Origin: Roseateles sp. XES5
GTDB taxonomy: Bacteria > Pseudomonadota > Alphaproteobacteria > Rhizobiales > Rhizobiaceae
DNA length: 64,000 nt
Assembly (NCBI RefSeq): GCF_020535545.1
Contig: NZ_CP084752.1
Location: 2,445,501-2,509,500 of the forward strand
Direction of reading: 5' to 3'
Shown here: piece by piece, positions 1-11,559 of the stretch
Numbering within the stretch: position 1 is the stretch's first letter
Layout: each line of letters starts with the position of its first letter
Translations under genes and position numbers: made by a program
Notes under the pieces: generated by a model
The model's input: the letters and a program-made list of their open reading frames with translations, nothing else
Databases searched by the model: none
What the model was told of the DNA's origin: nothing

Positions 1-1323
1 AAGCTGTCCAACATCCACGGTCTTGCCATCGCCTCGGAAGTGCTGAACCGCGAGATTCCGAAGATCGGTCTCACCACCTTCCGCGCCCCCTATACGCCCG
101 TCACCTTCGGCGCGCTGATCAGCCATTCGCGCGGCGACCTGTTCGACCCGGCGCGCAAGACGCCGATCCACGCCTGGGAAGAAGCGCATGGCGCGGTCTT
201 CGAGGACGTCGGCAACTGGAAGCGTGCCTGGTACTATCCGCGCTCGGGCGAGACCATGCACGATGCGGTCAACCGCGAGTGCCGCACGGTGCGTAATGTT
301 GCCGGCCTGTTCGACGCCTCGACGCTCGGCAAGATCGAAGTCGTCGGTCCCGATGCCGGCGAATTCATGAACCTCATGTACACCAACGCCTGGGATACGC
401 TGAAGCCCGGCCGCTGCCGCTACGGCATCATGCTGCGCGAGGACGGTTTCGTCTATGACGACGGCGTCGTCGGTCGCCTGGCGGAAGACCGCTTCCACGT
501 CACCACCACGACGGGCGGTGCGCCGCGCGTCATGCACCACATGGAAGACTACCTGCAGACGGAATTCCCGCATCTCAAGGTCTGGCTGACCTCGACCACG
601 GAACAGTGGTCGGTCATTGCCGTACAGGGCCCGAAGGCGCGCGAAATTCTCGAGCCGCTGGTCGAGGGCATCGACATCTCCAACGAGGCCTTCCCGCATA
701 TGAGCGTGCGCGAAGGCAAGATCTGCGGCGTGCCGACCCGGCTCTTCCGCATGTCGTTCACCGGTGAAGCTGGCTACGAAGTCAACGTTCCCGCCGATTA
801 CGGTCAGGCCGTATGGGAAGCCATCTGGGCACGGGCAGAACCGCTCGGCGCCTGCGCCTACGGCACGGAAACCATGCACGTGCTGCGCGCCGAGAAGGGC
901 TATATCATCGTCGGCCAGGATACGGACGGTACGGTTACGCCCTTTGACGCCAGCCTCGGCTGGGCCGTCTCCAAGAAGAAGGCGGACTTCGTGGGCATCC
1001 GCGGTCTCAAGCGCCCGGACCTCGTCAAGGAAGGCCGCAAGCAGCTCGTCGGCCTGCTGACGAAGGACCCGAAGGTGGTTCTGGAGGAGGGCGCGCAGAT
1101 CGTCGCCGATCCGAACGAACCCAAGCCCATGAAGATGCTCGGCCACGTGACCTCGTCCTATTGGTCGGAAAACTGCGGCCGGTCGATCGCCATGGCGCTC
1201 GTTGCCGGCGGCCAGGCTCGCCTGGGCCAGACGCTCTACGTGCCGATGCCCGACCGCACCATCGCGGTCGAGGTCAGCGACATGGTCTTCATCGACAAGG
1301 AAGGAGGACGCCTCAATGGCTGA
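1..1323 (+). CDS. soxA: Sarcosine oxidase alpha subunit, C-terminal part (5' end outside window)
   Basis: The reading frame is open from the first base and ends at 1321-1323, so this is the last 440 codons of a protein that is about 1000 residues in this family. Heterotetrameric sarcosine oxidase (SoxBDAG) oxidatively demethylates sarcosine to glycine and passes the one-carbon unit to tetrahydrofolate. The visible part is the aminomethyltransferase (GcvT-like) folate-binding half, with segments such as AWYYPRSGETMHDAVNREC and VVGPDAGEFMNLMYTNAWD typical of SoxA. The stop codon lies inside the start of the next gene, as expected for a sox operon. The missing N-terminal half should hold the NAD-binding and electron-transfer parts. 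Identification is firm. Confidence 0.93.
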   Translation, partial: KLSNIHGLAIASEVLNREIPKIGLTTFRAPYTPVTFGALISHSRGDLFDPARKTPIHAWEEAHGAVFEDVGNWKRAWYYPRSGETMHDAVNRECRTVRNVAGLFDASTLGKIEVVGPDAGEFMNLMYTNAWDTLKPGRCRYGIMLREDGFVYDDGVVGRLAEDRFHVTTTTGGAPRVMHHMEDYLQTEFPHLKVWLTSTTEQWSVIAVQGPKAREILEPLVEGIDISNEAFPHMSVREGKICGVPTRLFRMSFTGEAGYEVNVPADYGQAVWEAIWARAEPLGACAYGTETMHVLRAEKGYIIVGQDTDGTVTPFDASLGWAVSKKKADFVGIRGLKRPDLVKEGRKQLVGLLTKDPKVVLEEGAQIVADPNEPKPMKMLGHVTSSYWSENCGRSIAMALVAGGQARLGQTLYVPMPDRTIAVEVSDMVFIDKEGGRLNG

Positions 1324-1864
1324 TCACGCTCTTCGCAAGGCGCCGCTTGCCGGCCGCCATGGCGGCTCCGCCGGCGCGCGCGTCACGCCCGCCGCTCCCG
1401 CAACCCGTCTGTCGCTCCGCGCGGGCGAGGATGCCATCGGCACGCTCTCGCTGGCCTTCGGCCTCGAACTGCCGCGGCGGCCAAAAACCTCGGCGTCCGT
1501 CAGCGGTCGCCACGCGCTCTGGCTCGGCCCGGACGAGTGGCTGCTGATCGACGAGAACGGCGCGGACCTGATGGGCATCGCGTCGGGCGTTTCCGCGCTG
1601 CATTCGGCGACGGACGTGTCCCACCGCAACACGGCGGTCCTCGTTTCCGGCCCCAATGCGGCCGGTGCGATCGCCAGCGCCTGCCCGCTCGACCTCGGCA
1701 ATACGGCCTTCCCGGTCGGCGCGGCGGCGCGCACGGTGCTCGGCAAGATCGAGGTCGTGCTGCTGCGCACGGGTGAAGAGGATTATCGCGTCGAATGCTG
1801 GCGCTCGTTCTCGCCCTACGCCTTCGGTCTTCTCGTCGAAGGTGCGGAAGACGCCGGCCTCTGA
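1316..1864 (+). CDS. soxG: Sarcosine oxidase gamma subunit
   Basis: This 182-residue protein starts at an ATG that overlaps the end of soxA by 8 bases and sits after a GGAGG-like site (around 1302), so the two are translationally coupled. SoxG is the small structural subunit of sarcosine oxidase, a truncated GcvT-like fold. Features typical of SoxG are LWLGPDEWLLI near residues 65-75, the DVSHRNT segment near 100, and EDYRVECWRSF near the C-terminus. It is the last gene of the sox operon, because the next gene runs convergently and ends only 5 bases downstream. No terminator hairpin fits in that gap. Confidence 0.9.
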   Translation: MADHALRKAPLAGRHGGSAGARVTPAAPATRLSLRAGEDAIGTLSLAFGLELPRRPKTSASVSGRHALWLGPDEWLLIDENGADLMGIASGVSALHSATDVSHRNTAVLVSGPNAAGAIASACPLDLGNTAFPVGAAARTVLGKIEVVLLRTGEEDYRVECWRSFSPYAFGLLVEGAEDAGL

Positions 1865-1868
1865 TCCT

Positions 1869-2393
1869 TCAGAGGAAACGGTAGAAAAACAGGGCTGTCT
1901 CCCGCGTGCCGGGGGACAGCCCTTCGTACAGGTGCCTGTCGAAACCGCCGAGCGCAAAGCCCTGGCGCAGATAGAAGCGGCAGGCCGCGACATCGTTCGT
2001 CTGGGTCTCGAGGCGCAGGCCCGGCAGGCCCCTTTCCCCCGCCCAGTCGGCGGCCTGCTGCATCAGCCGCTGCGCAGCGCCCGTCCCGCGCCATTCGACA
2101 TCGACGGCAAGATCGTCGACGACGGCGAAATTGTTCCAGCCGATGGAAAGCGCGATGTAGCCGACCGGTGTCTTGTCGCCGATGGCGACGAAGAGCGTCT
2201 TGTCCGTCGCTCCGATGCTGGCTTCGAGGTCCGCCGGGTCGAAGCCGTAGCTCTTGGCATAGGGCTCGACGGGCCGGGCGCGGGCCAGCCAGTCGCCCTC
2301 GAAGGGCGGGGCGGCCTCGCGGGTGACGAGGAAGGAGAAGTCGCAGGCGGCAAGGGCGCCAAGGTCCTCCCGCGCGGCGACACGGACCTTCAC
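1869..2393 (-). CDS. GNAT family N-acetyltransferase (SatA-like)
   Basis: The protein is 174 residues long with the GNAT fold. The acetyl-CoA pyrophosphate-binding stretch is VDVEWRGTGAAQRLMQ (about residues 96-112), followed by LRLETQTNDVAACRFYLRQ, which resembles the streptothricin acetyltransferase/SatA-like subgroup. The acetyl acceptor cannot be read from sequence, so no resistance role should be assumed. The ATG overlaps the stop of the upstream MaoC-like gene (ATGA arrangement at 2390-2393), so the two are probably co-translated. It converges on soxG. Confidence 0.8.
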   Translation of the reverse strand: MKVRVAAREDLGALAACDFSFLVTREAAPPFEGDWLARARPVEPYAKSYGFDPADLEASIGATDKTLFVAIGDKTPVGYIALSIGWNNFAVVDDLAVDVEWRGTGAAQRLMQQAADWAGERGLPGLRLETQTNDVAACRFYLRQGFALGGFDRHLYEGLSPGTRETALFFYRFL

Positions 2394-2878
2394 ACGCTCT
2401 CCGGCCGATCCTTCGGATCGAACTGGATGATGGTGATCCAGTCGGCCGTCAGCGCCGGCTTGCGCTCGTTCTCGACCTCGACCGACGCATCGTAACGGAT
2501 CGTCACCATGCCGGCGCCGCGGAAGCGGGCCTCGGCCAGCGTGAAGCGGCCGCGCACGCGCGCGCCGCTCTTCACCGGCGTGATGAAGCGGATTTTCTCG
2601 AAGCCGTAATTGATGCCCATCGTCTGCTCCACGATGCGCGGCAGGCAGTCGTAGTTCATCGCCGAGAGCAGGGACAGGGTGAGGAAGCCATGCGCGATGG
2701 TGCCGCCGAACGGCGTTTCGGCCGCCGCCCGCACCGGATCGGTATGGATGAACTGGTGATCCTCCGTCGCATCGGCAAAACGGTCGATCATTGCCTGGTC
2801 GACGGTGAACCAGCGCGAAACGCCGATTTCCTTTCCGACCTGGGCGGGAATGTCTTTCAGATGAATGGTGGCTGGCAT
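2390..2878 (-). CDS. MaoC/NodN-like hotdog-fold dehydratase
   Basis: The protein is 162 residues long from the ATG at 2878, which has a GAGAAGG ribosome site 5 bases upstream; a longer TTG-started version (2935) lacks such a site. It is a single hotdog domain of the MaoC family, which includes (R)-specific enoyl-CoA hydratases and rhizobial NodN. The hydratase 2 motif is visible as DRFADATEDHQFIHTD (residues 32-47), with the expected Asp and His, followed by PFGGTIAHGFLTLSL. The substrate is probably an acyl-CoA thioester, but this is inferred from the family. It lies 63 bases downstream of glgX on the same strand and may be carried by the same transcript. Confidence 0.82.
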   Translation of the reverse strand: MPATIHLKDIPAQVGKEIGVSRWFTVDQAMIDRFADATEDHQFIHTDPVRAAAETPFGGTIAHGFLTLSLLSAMNYDCLPRIVEQTMGINYGFEKIRFITPVKSGARVRGRFTLAEARFRGAGMVTIRYDASVEVENERKPALTADWITIIQFDPKDRPESV

Positions 2879-2941
2879 GAGGCCTTCTCGCCGCTTGAAG
2901 GAAGTCTTTTTTAGAGAGACGGTTTGTCCGGGCAATGAAAA

Positions 2942-4915
2942 TCAGTAGGTTTCGACAAAAATTTCGATGGCGCGCGCCAGCAGCATGCCGCTTGCGGGAT
3001 GGTTGACGGCAAGCAGGCTCGTCCAGCCGCGCCCTTCCGACGGGGGAAGCGACAGGGCCTGTTCGCCATGGCTGCGGTTGATGGCGATGGCAAGGCGGAC
3101 GATGCGCTGTTGCGTGCGGTCAGGCGTTTTCAACAGCACCAGCAATGTGCCGGCGAAGGGAGCCTCCCAATCGCCGACCGTCATGGGGCTGCCGGAGAGC
3201 GTCAGCCAGGCGACATCGCCCGCGCCGCTGAGGAAGGTCGTCTCGCCGAGGGCGGGGAAGCGCTTGCGGATCGCCGAGAGCATGGCGGTGTGTTCGATCA
3301 GGCCTTCGTCCAGCCGGTCCCAATGCATCCAGGTGATCGCATTGTCCTGACAATAGGCGTTGTTGTTGCCCTGCTGGCTGCGCCCGCCTTCATCGCCGGC
3401 CGTCAGCATGACGGTGCCGCGCGCGAGGAAGAGGCTGGACAGCAGCGCCTTCACATCCGCGCGGCGGGCGGAAAGCACGGCGCCATCCGTGGTCTCGCCC
3501 TCGGCGCCGTTGTTCCAGGAATGGTTCTCGTTGTGGCCGTCGCGGTTGTCTTCGCCGTTGGCCGCATTGTGTTTGACCGTATGCGAGACGAGGTCCATCA
3601 GCGTGAAGCCGTCATGGGCGGCGAGGAAGTTGACGGTGCGGGTGCGTTCGGCGCCGTGGCGGGTGAAGATGTCGGAAGAGCCGGCAAAAGCGGTGACGAA
3701 GGCGCCGAGCGTGTGGCTGTCGCCGCGCCAGAACATGCGCGTGTCGTCGCGGTAGCGGTCGTTCCATTCGAGGAAGGGGGCAGGGAAGTTGCCGAGCTGG
3801 TAACCGCCCGGACCGATGTCCCAAGGCTCGGCGACGAGAACGCGGTCCCTGAGCAGCGGGTCGTTGCAGATCTCCGAGAGGAGGGCGGCGCGGGCGGAGA
3901 AGCCGTCGGCCTCGCGGCCGAGAATGGTGGCAAGGTCGAAGCGGAAGCCGTCGACGCCGGCATGGCGCACGAAGTGGCGCAGGCTGTCCAGCACCAACTG
4001 GCGCACGACCGGATGCTCGCCGGCAATGGTGTTGCCGCAGCCGGTATCGTTGATCAGCTCGCCCGGCCGGTCCGGCACGTGGCGGTAATAGGTAAGATTG
4101 TCGAGACCGCGCATGGAGAGCGTCGCGCCGTGGCGGTCGCTCTCGCCGGAATGGTTGAAGACGAGGTCGAGGATGACGCCGATGTTTTCCGCGCGCAAAG
4201 TCGCGACGGTGTCGGCCAGCTCCTTCATGCCGCCCGGAACGAGGCGCGGATCGAGTGCCATCAGGGCGATGGGATTATAGCCCCAGCTGTTGGAAAGACC
4301 GAGCGGCGGCAGGTGGCGCTCGTCGATCCAGGCGGTGATCGGCATCAACTCGACCGCATCGACGCCAAGGCGCTTCAGGTGGGCGAGCACGGCGGGGTGA
4401 GCGAGGGCGCCGACCGTGCCGCGCATTGCCGCGGGCACGTCGGGGTGCAGCATGGTGAAGGCGCGGACCGCCACTTCGTAGACGACGCCGCCGGAACGGA
4501 AGATCGGCGGCTTTATCGCAACGGGTTGGTCCCGGATGACGATGGCCTTCGGCACGATATCGGCGGTCTCCGCGCCGAAGAGCGCCAGCCGTCCGTCATG
4601 CACGAAGCGGCGGTCGAGTTCCTTGGCATAGGGATCGACGAGCAACTTCGCCGGGTCGAACCAGAGGCCGTGGTCCGGTGAATAGACGCCATCGGCGCGA
4701 AAGCCGTAGCGCGTGCCGGCCGCGGCGCCTTCGACGAAGACGCGGTGGAAGCCGTTCTCGTCCCGCCCCATGGTGAGGCGGGCGAGCTCCCTGTCGCCTT
4801 CGTTGTCGAACAGGCAGAGATCGACGCGGGCGGCGTCGCGCGAATGGACCGCGAATTCCACCCCGTCCCCTGAGAGCGTGGCGCCCGGCGCGAAGGAGGG
4901 GGCGGTGACGGTCAT
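2942..4915 (-). CDS. glgX: Glycogen debranching enzyme (isoamylase type)
   Basis: This 657-residue protein is a GH13 debranching enzyme that hydrolyses alpha-1,6 branches of glycogen limit dextrins left by phosphorylase. An N-terminal CBM48-like domain (residues 1-100) precedes the catalytic barrel. GH13 motifs are visible: VILDLVFNHSGESD, GVDGFRFDLATIL with the nucleophile Asp, LVAEPWDIGPGGYQ with the acid/base Glu, and FLAAHDGFT. The length suits GlgX. It is the last gene of the glg operon and begins one base after the pgm stop codon. The start is the ATG at 4915 (MTVTAPSFAPG). Confidence 0.95.
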   Translation of the reverse strand: MTVTAPSFAPGATLSGDGVEFAVHSRDAARVDLCLFDNEGDRELARLTMGRDENGFHRVFVEGAAAGTRYGFRADGVYSPDHGLWFDPAKLLVDPYAKELDRRFVHDGRLALFGAETADIVPKAIVIRDQPVAIKPPIFRSGGVVYEVAVRAFTMLHPDVPAAMRGTVGALAHPAVLAHLKRLGVDAVELMPITAWIDERHLPPLGLSNSWGYNPIALMALDPRLVPGGMKELADTVATLRAENIGVILDLVFNHSGESDRHGATLSMRGLDNLTYYRHVPDRPGELINDTGCGNTIAGEHPVVRQLVLDSLRHFVRHAGVDGFRFDLATILGREADGFSARAALLSEICNDPLLRDRVLVAEPWDIGPGGYQLGNFPAPFLEWNDRYRDDTRMFWRGDSHTLGAFVTAFAGSSDIFTRHGAERTRTVNFLAAHDGFTLMDLVSHTVKHNAANGEDNRDGHNENHSWNNGAEGETTDGAVLSARRADVKALLSSLFLARGTVMLTAGDEGGRSQQGNNNAYCQDNAITWMHWDRLDEGLIEHTAMLSAIRKRFPALGETTFLSGAGDVAWLTLSGSPMTVGDWEAPFAGTLLVLLKTPDRTQQRIVRLAIAINRSHGEQALSLPPSEGRGWTSLLAVNHPASGMLLARAIEIFVETY

Positions 4916-4916
4916 G

Positions 4917-6551
<1,635 letters not shown>

Positions 6552-7991
6552 TCAGGCTTTCGAAAGAAGGCTGGAATAGAGATCGGCGTAGCGCGCGGCG
6601 CTGTTTTCCCAGGAAACGTCCGACTTCATGCCCTGGTTCTGGATGCGGGCCCATATTTTTGGCTCGCTATAGGCCCGGAAGACACGGCGCAGCGCCTGGC
6701 GCAGGCCTTCGGCATTGATCGGGGTGAACTGGAAGCCCGTGGCGACGCGGGCGGAAAGGGCTGCCTCATTGGCGTCGATGACAGTATCGGCAAGGCCGCC
6801 GGTGCGCGCGACGACCGGCACGCAGCCGTAGCGCAGCCCGTAAAGCTGGGTGAGGCCGCAAGGCTCGAAGCGCGATGGGATGAGGATGGCGTCGGCGCCC
6901 GCCTGCATGAGATGCGACAGCGGCTCGTTGTAGCCGATGACGATGCCGATGCGGCCGCGATGGCGTGAGGCGGCGGCAAGCAACGCGCCTTCCAGCCCCT
7001 GGTCGCCGGAGCCGAGCACGGCGAGTTTGCCGCCTTCGCCAACGATCCAGTCGGCGACTTCGGCCACGATGTCGATGCCCTTCTGCCAGGTGAGGCGGCT
7101 GATGATGCAGAAGATCGGACCGTTGTCATCGGCAAGGTTGAATCGTTCGGCGAGCGCCTGGCGGTTGGCGATGCGCTGCTTCAGCGAGCCGGCGGCATAG
7201 GGACGGGCGATGTGCGTGTCGGTCTCGGGATTCCAGACGGCGGTGTCGATGCCGTTGACGATGCCGGCGAGATCGGTGGCGCGGGCATTGATCAGGCCTT
7301 CGAGGCCCATGCCGTAGTCCGGCGTGGTGATCTCCTGCGCATAGGTGGGGCTGACCGTGGTGATCGACCAGGCGGTGCGCAGCCCGCCTTTCAGGAAGCC
7401 GACGTCGCCGTAATATTCGAGGCCGTCCACGGTGAAGGCTTCCGGCGGCAGGCGAAGATCGGCGAAGATTTCGGCGCCGAACTGGCCCTGGAAGGCGAGG
7501 TTGTGCACGGTGACGACGGTCGGAATGTTCTGGAGGCCGGTATAGCGCATGTAGACGGCGGTCATCGCCGCCTGCCAGTCATGGGCGTGCACGACATCCG
7601 GCTGCCAGTCCGGCAGAAGGCCGCGGGCGATCTCGGCGCCCGCCAGCGAAAGGGCGGCAAAGCGCCGCCAGTTGTCGACGAAATCCTTGCCGGTGGCATC
7701 GGTATAGGGGCCGCCCGCCCGATCGAAGAAGCCCGGTGCATCCAGAACGAGGATATCGAGCCCCTCGTGCATGGCCGCAAGGATGCGCGCCGGCTCGCCG
7801 AGGAGATCGTCGAAGGTTGCGACCACCTCGACCTTGGCCAGCCGCTGCATGACGGCCGGATAGCCGGGCATGAGCGTGCGCATGTGCATGCCGCGCCCGG
7901 CAAGCGCGATGGGCAGGGCGCCGGCGACGTCGGCGAGGCCCCCCGTCTTGATGAGCGGGAATACTTCGGATGCCACCGAAAGGATTTTCAT
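6552..7991 (-). CDS. glgA: Glycogen synthase (ADP-glucose type)
   Basis: This 479-residue GT5 glycosyltransferase transfers glucose from ADP-glucose to the non-reducing end of glycogen. The N-terminus carries [19 protein letters not shown] with the ADP-glucose-binding Lys in KTGGL. The C-terminal Rossmann domain has [19 protein letters not shown] with the catalytic-site Glu, and RTGGLADTV. The length equals the bacterial norm. It starts 7 bases after the glgC stop and ends 3 bases before pgm, so it is translated from the same mRNA. Confidence 0.97.
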   Translation of the reverse strand: MKILSVASEVFPLIKTGGLADVAGALPIALAGRGMHMRTLMPGYPAVMQRLAKVEVVATFDDLLGEPARILAAMHEGLDILVLDAPGFFDRAGGPYTDATGKDFVDNWRRFAALSLAGAEIARGLLPDWQPDVVHAHDWQAAMTAVYMRYTGLQNIPTVVTVHNLAFQGQFGAEIFADLRLPPEAFTVDGLEYYGDVGFLKGGLRTAWSITTVSPTYAQEITTPDYGMGLEGLINARATDLAGIVNGIDTAVWNPETDTHIARPYAAGSLKQRIANRQALAERFNLADDNGPIFCIISRLTWQKGIDIVAEVADWIVGEGGKLAVLGSGDQGLEGALLAAASRHRGRIGIVIGYNEPLSHLMQAGADAILIPSRFEPCGLTQLYGLRYGCVPVVARTGGLADTVIDANEAALSARVATGFQFTPINAEGLRQALRRVFRAYSEPKIWARIQNQGMKSDVSWENSAARYADLYSSLLSKA

Positions 7992-7998
7992 GTCGCGG

Positions 7999-9258
7999 CT
8001 AGAGCTCCAGCTTGTCGATCATGGGTTGCGTGATGAGGCAGATGCCGTTCTCCGAGCGGCGGAAGCGCTTGGCGTCGAGTTCCGGATCCTCCCCGACGAC
8101 GAGGCCTTCCGGAATGACGACGCGGCTGTCGATGACGACATTCTTCAACTGCGCATGGCGGCCGATCATGACGTTCGGCAGCACGACGGCGCCTTCGAGA
8201 CGGGAGTAGGAATTGGCGCGCACGCCGGTGAAGAGCAGGCTGCGGGTGAGCGACGAGCCGGAGATGATGCAGTCGCCCGAAACGAGCGAGGAGATCGCCG
8301 AGCCGCGGCGGTTCTCGTCGTCATGCACGAACTTGGCCGGCGGCTTGATCTCGGCGAAGGTCCAGATCGGCCAGGAGCCGTCGTAGATGTCGAGCTCGGG
8401 CGTAACGTCCGTCAGGTCGATATTGGCCTGCCAGTAGGCGTCGATGGTGCCGACGTCGCGCCAGTAGGCCTCGCGCTCGAAATCCGAGCGCACGCAGGAG
8501 GCGGTGAAGCGATGGGCCACGGCTTTGCCGTGCTGCACGATATAGGGGATGATGTCCTTGCCGAAGTCGCGGCTGGAGGTCGGGTCGGCGGCATCGCGGC
8601 GCAGGAGATCCATCAGGAACTTCGTGTGGAACACGTAGATGCCCATGGAGGCGAGCGCCATGTCGGGATTGCCGGGAATGCCCGGCGGATCGGCCGGCTT
8701 TTCCACGAAGGCGATGATCTGATCCTTCTCGTCGACATGCATGACGCCGAAGCCGGTCGCTTCGATGCGCGGCACTTCCAGGCAGCCGATGGTGACCTGC
8801 GCGCCGGAATCGACGTGCTGCTGGAGCATCAGCTCGTAGTCCATCTTATAGATATGGTCGCCGGCCAGGATGACCATGTATTCGACGCCGTAATCCTCGA
8901 TGATGTCGATGTTCTGATAGACGGCATCGGCGGTGCCTTCGTACCACTGCGTCTCGGATACGCGCTGGGAGGCCGGGAGAATATCGAAGCTTTCGTTTCG
9001 TTCCGGACGGAAGAAGTTCCAGCCGCGCTGCATGTGGCGGATCAGCGAATGCGCCTTGTACTGGGTGGCGACGCCGATGCGGCGGATACCGGAATTGAGC
9101 GCGTTGGACAGCGCAAAATCGATGATGCGGGCCTTGCCACCGAAATGGACGGCGGGCTTGGCGCGCCGGTCGGTCAGCTCCTTCAGGCGGCTGCCGCGTC
9201 CCCCTGCCAGGACATAAGCCATCGCGTCGCGGGCGAGGGGTTGATTGCGCTTCTGCAT
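7999..9258 (-). CDS. glgC: Glucose-1-phosphate adenylyltransferase
   Basis: This 419-residue enzyme makes ADP-glucose from ATP and glucose-1-phosphate, the committed and allosterically controlled step of bacterial glycogen synthesis. The nucleotide-binding motif [24 protein letters not shown] loop is near residues 14-33, the catalytic region is [16 protein letters not shown], and the C-terminal half shows the left-handed beta-helix repeat pattern ([19 protein letters not shown]). The start at 9258 ([10 protein letters not shown]) has GGAGG upstream. A 75-base spacer with a strong hairpin separates it from glgB, the only notable gap in the operon. Confidence 0.97.
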   Translation of the reverse strand: MQKRNQPLARDAMAYVLAGGRGSRLKELTDRRAKPAVHFGGKARIIDFALSNALNSGIRRIGVATQYKAHSLIRHMQRGWNFFRPERNESFDILPASQRVSETQWYEGTADAVYQNIDIIEDYGVEYMVILAGDHIYKMDYELMLQQHVDSGAQVTIGCLEVPRIEATGFGVMHVDEKDQIIAFVEKPADPPGIPGNPDMALASMGIYVFHTKFLMDLLRRDAADPTSSRDFGKDIIPYIVQHGKAVAHRFTASCVRSDFEREAYWRDVGTIDAYWQANIDLTDVTPELDIYDGSWPIWTFAEIKPPAKFVHDDENRRGSAISSLVSGDCIISGSSLTRSLLFTGVRANSYSRLEGAVVLPNVMIGRHAQLKNVVIDSRVVIPEGLVVGEDPELDAKRFRRSENGICLITQPMIDKLEL

Positions 9259-9286
9259 GGTGTCCTCCCGATTATCCCTTGGTCTT

Positions 9287-9330
9287 CTGCAGTTCCAGCA
9301 AGGTGCTGCACAGTCTTGCTGGAATTGCAG
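9287..9330 (-). promoter_or_regulatory. Long intra-operon hairpin between glgB and glgC
   Basis: Arms 9287-9302 and 9315-9330 are inverted repeats of 16 bases with one mismatch, around a 12-base loop. In the minus-strand transcript it sits 3 bases after the glgB stop codon. No run of U follows the stem, so it does not look like a simple intrinsic terminator. A role in protecting or processing the 3' end of the glgP-glgB message, or in partial attenuation before glgC, is inference. Confidence 0.6.
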
Positions 9331-9333
9331 GCA

Positions 9334-11559
9334 TTACACGTCCAGCTCGAACATCATCGTCGCCAGGGGCGGCAACGTGATATTGGCCGTTATCCTTCCA
9401 TTGGCATGTTTCTTGGCCTGCACCGCGCCGCCATTGCCCTTGCCGCTGCCGCCATAGATCTCGGCATCGGTGTTGAGGATCTCCCGCCACCGGCCCTCCG
9501 ACGGTAGCGGCACCCCGTAATTCTCGCGGTAGACGGGGGTGAAATTGGTGACGACGGCAATCGGCTTTTCGCCGGGCGCCTTGCGCAGCCAGGCGAAGAC
9601 CGAGTTCTCGCGGTCGTCGGCAATCAGCCATTCGAAGCCGTCGCCCTCGCAATCGCGCGCATGCAGCGCGCCCTTGCGGCGGTAGGTGCCGTTGAGGTCG
9701 CGCACCAGCCGGCGCATGCCTTCGTGCAACGGGTATTCGAGCAGATTCCAGTCGAGCGAGCGGGCCTCGCTCCATTCCTGCCACTGGGCGAATTCCTGGC
9801 CCATGAACAGGAGTTTCTTGCCGGGATAGCCCCACATGAAACCGTAATAGGCGCGCAGATTGGCGAACTTCTGCCAGTCGTCGCCGGTCATCTTGGCGAT
9901 CAGCGAGCCCTTGCCGTGCACCACTTCGTCATGGCTGAGCGGCAACACGAAGTTCTCGGTGAAGGCGTAGAGCAGACCGAAGGTCATGTCGTTGTGGTGG
10001 AACTTGCGATGAACGGGTTCGCGCGACAGATATTGCAGCGTGTCGTGCATGAAGCCCATATTCCACTTGAAGCCGAAACCGAGCCCGCCTTCATGCACGG
10101 GATGGGAGACTTTCGGCCAGGACGTGGATTCTTCCGCGATCGTCAGGATGCCGGGATGGCCGGCATAGACGTGGCTATTCATGGACTGCAGGAAGCGCAC
10201 GGCCTCCAGATTTTCGTTGCCGCCATATTCGTTCGGCACCCATTCGCCGTGTTTGCGTGAATAGTCGAGGTAGAGCATCGAGGCGACCGCATCGACGCGC
10301 AGGCCGTCGAGGTGGAATTTTTCCGCCCAGTAGAGCGCATTGTTGATGAGATAGGACAGCACCTCGGCGCGGCCGAAATTGTAGATCGCCGTGTTCCAGT
10401 CCGGGTGGAAGCCCTGGCGCGGATCGGCATGCTCGTAGAGCGCGGTGCCGTCGAACTGGCCGAGGCCATGGGCATCCGTCGGGAAATGCGCCGGCACCCA
10501 GTCGAGGATGACGCCGATGCCGACCTTGTGGCAGCCGTTGACGAAGCGGGCGAGGCCTTCCGGTTCGCCGAAGCGGGCCGTCGGGGAATAGAGGCCGGTC
10601 GTCTGGTAGCCCCAGGACGGGTCGAAGGGATATTCGGAGATCGGCAGGAATTCGACATGGGTGAAGCCCATGTCGACGCAGTAGGGGATGAGGCGGTCCG
10701 CCAGTTCGTCCCAGCTGAGGAAACTGCCGTCCTCATGCTTCTGCCAGGAGCCGGCATGCACCTCATAGATCGAGATCGGCTGGCGGCGGGCGTCCGCGGC
10801 GGCCCAATGGGCCAGATGCGCCTCGTCTTCCCAGTCCTGCGCGATGGGGCCGGTCGTCATCGAGGCGTTGTTGGGGCGCAGTTCCGAGCGGCGGGCGAAG
10901 GGGTCGGCCTTCAGTGGCAGGACCTGGCCGTCGATGCCGACGATCTCGTATTTATAGGCGTGGCCCGCGGTGATGCCGGGCAGGAAGATTTCCCAGATGC
11001 CGGTGTCGCGGCGAAGGCGCATCGCATTGCGCCGGCCGTCCCATTCGTTGAAATTGCCGACGACGGAGACGCGCTTGGCATTCGGCGCCCAGACGGCGAA
11101 ATGGAAGCCGTCGATGCCGTCGAGCGTCATCGGATGGGCGCCCAGCTTGTCGAAGAGGCGCAGGTGCGAGCCTTCGCGGATATAGTAGTCGTCCATCGGG
11201 CCGAGCACGGGGCCGAAGCTGTAGGGATCGATGACGATCCATTCGCCGCCGTCGTTGCGGGCGCGATAGCGGATCGGCTGCAGCTTCTTGAGTGCGACCT
11301 CGCCGGCGAAGATGCCGGCCGGATGCAGTTGCTTCAGCGCGCCGATGTCCTTGCCGGTGAGCGTTTCGGCCGTCACTTCGGCAGCGCCGGGCAGGAAGCA
11401 GCGGGCGACATAGGTGTCGCCGCCCGCTCCGCGCACCAAATGCAGGCCAAGCACGGCGAACGGGTCCCAGTGCCGGCTCTCCAAGATCGCGTCGATGTCC
11501 GCCTTCGCCAGAAGCTCTGACGGCTCCCCCGTCGTGCCTTTTTTCGGCGGTGCGGTCAT
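9334..11559 (-). CDS. glgB: 1,4-alpha-glucan branching enzyme
   Basis: This 741-residue GH13 branching enzyme cuts alpha-1,4 chains and rejoins them in alpha-1,6 linkage. It has a CBM48 domain (GIDGFHFAVWAPNAKRVSVVG-like region) before the barrel. Catalytic motifs are GVILDWVPAHF, GLRVDAVASMLYLDYSR with the nucleophile Asp, TIAEESTSWP with the acid/base Glu, and LPLSHDEVVHGKGS. The length matches enzymes that keep the extended N-terminal region. The start codon shares one base with the glgP stop (TGATG arrangement), so translation is coupled. Confidence 0.97.
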   Translation of the reverse strand: MTAPPKKGTTGEPSELLAKADIDAILESRHWDPFAVLGLHLVRGAGGDTYVARCFLPGAAEVTAETLTGKDIGALKQLHPAGIFAGEVALKKLQPIRYRARNDGGEWIVIDPYSFGPVLGPMDDYYIREGSHLRLFDKLGAHPMTLDGIDGFHFAVWAPNAKRVSVVGNFNEWDGRRNAMRLRRDTGIWEIFLPGITAGHAYKYEIVGIDGQVLPLKADPFARRSELRPNNASMTTGPIAQDWEDEAHLAHWAAADARRQPISIYEVHAGSWQKHEDGSFLSWDELADRLIPYCVDMGFTHVEFLPISEYPFDPSWGYQTTGLYSPTARFGEPEGLARFVNGCHKVGIGVILDWVPAHFPTDAHGLGQFDGTALYEHADPRQGFHPDWNTAIYNFGRAEVLSYLINNALYWAEKFHLDGLRVDAVASMLYLDYSRKHGEWVPNEYGGNENLEAVRFLQSMNSHVYAGHPGILTIAEESTSWPKVSHPVHEGGLGFGFKWNMGFMHDTLQYLSREPVHRKFHHNDMTFGLLYAFTENFVLPLSHDEVVHGKGSLIAKMTGDDWQKFANLRAYYGFMWGYPGKKLLFMGQEFAQWQEWSEARSLDWNLLEYPLHEGMRRLVRDLNGTYRRKGALHARDCEGDGFEWLIADDRENSVFAWLRKAPGEKPIAVVTNFTPVYRENYGVPLPSEGRWREILNTDAEIYGGSGKGNGGAVQAKKHANGRITANITLPPLATMMFELDV

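Noticed and set aside
1869..2393. Antibiotic (streptothricin) resistance by the GNAT protein
   Set aside because: The similarity is only at the level of the fold and a general motif, and the acceptor site cannot be read.
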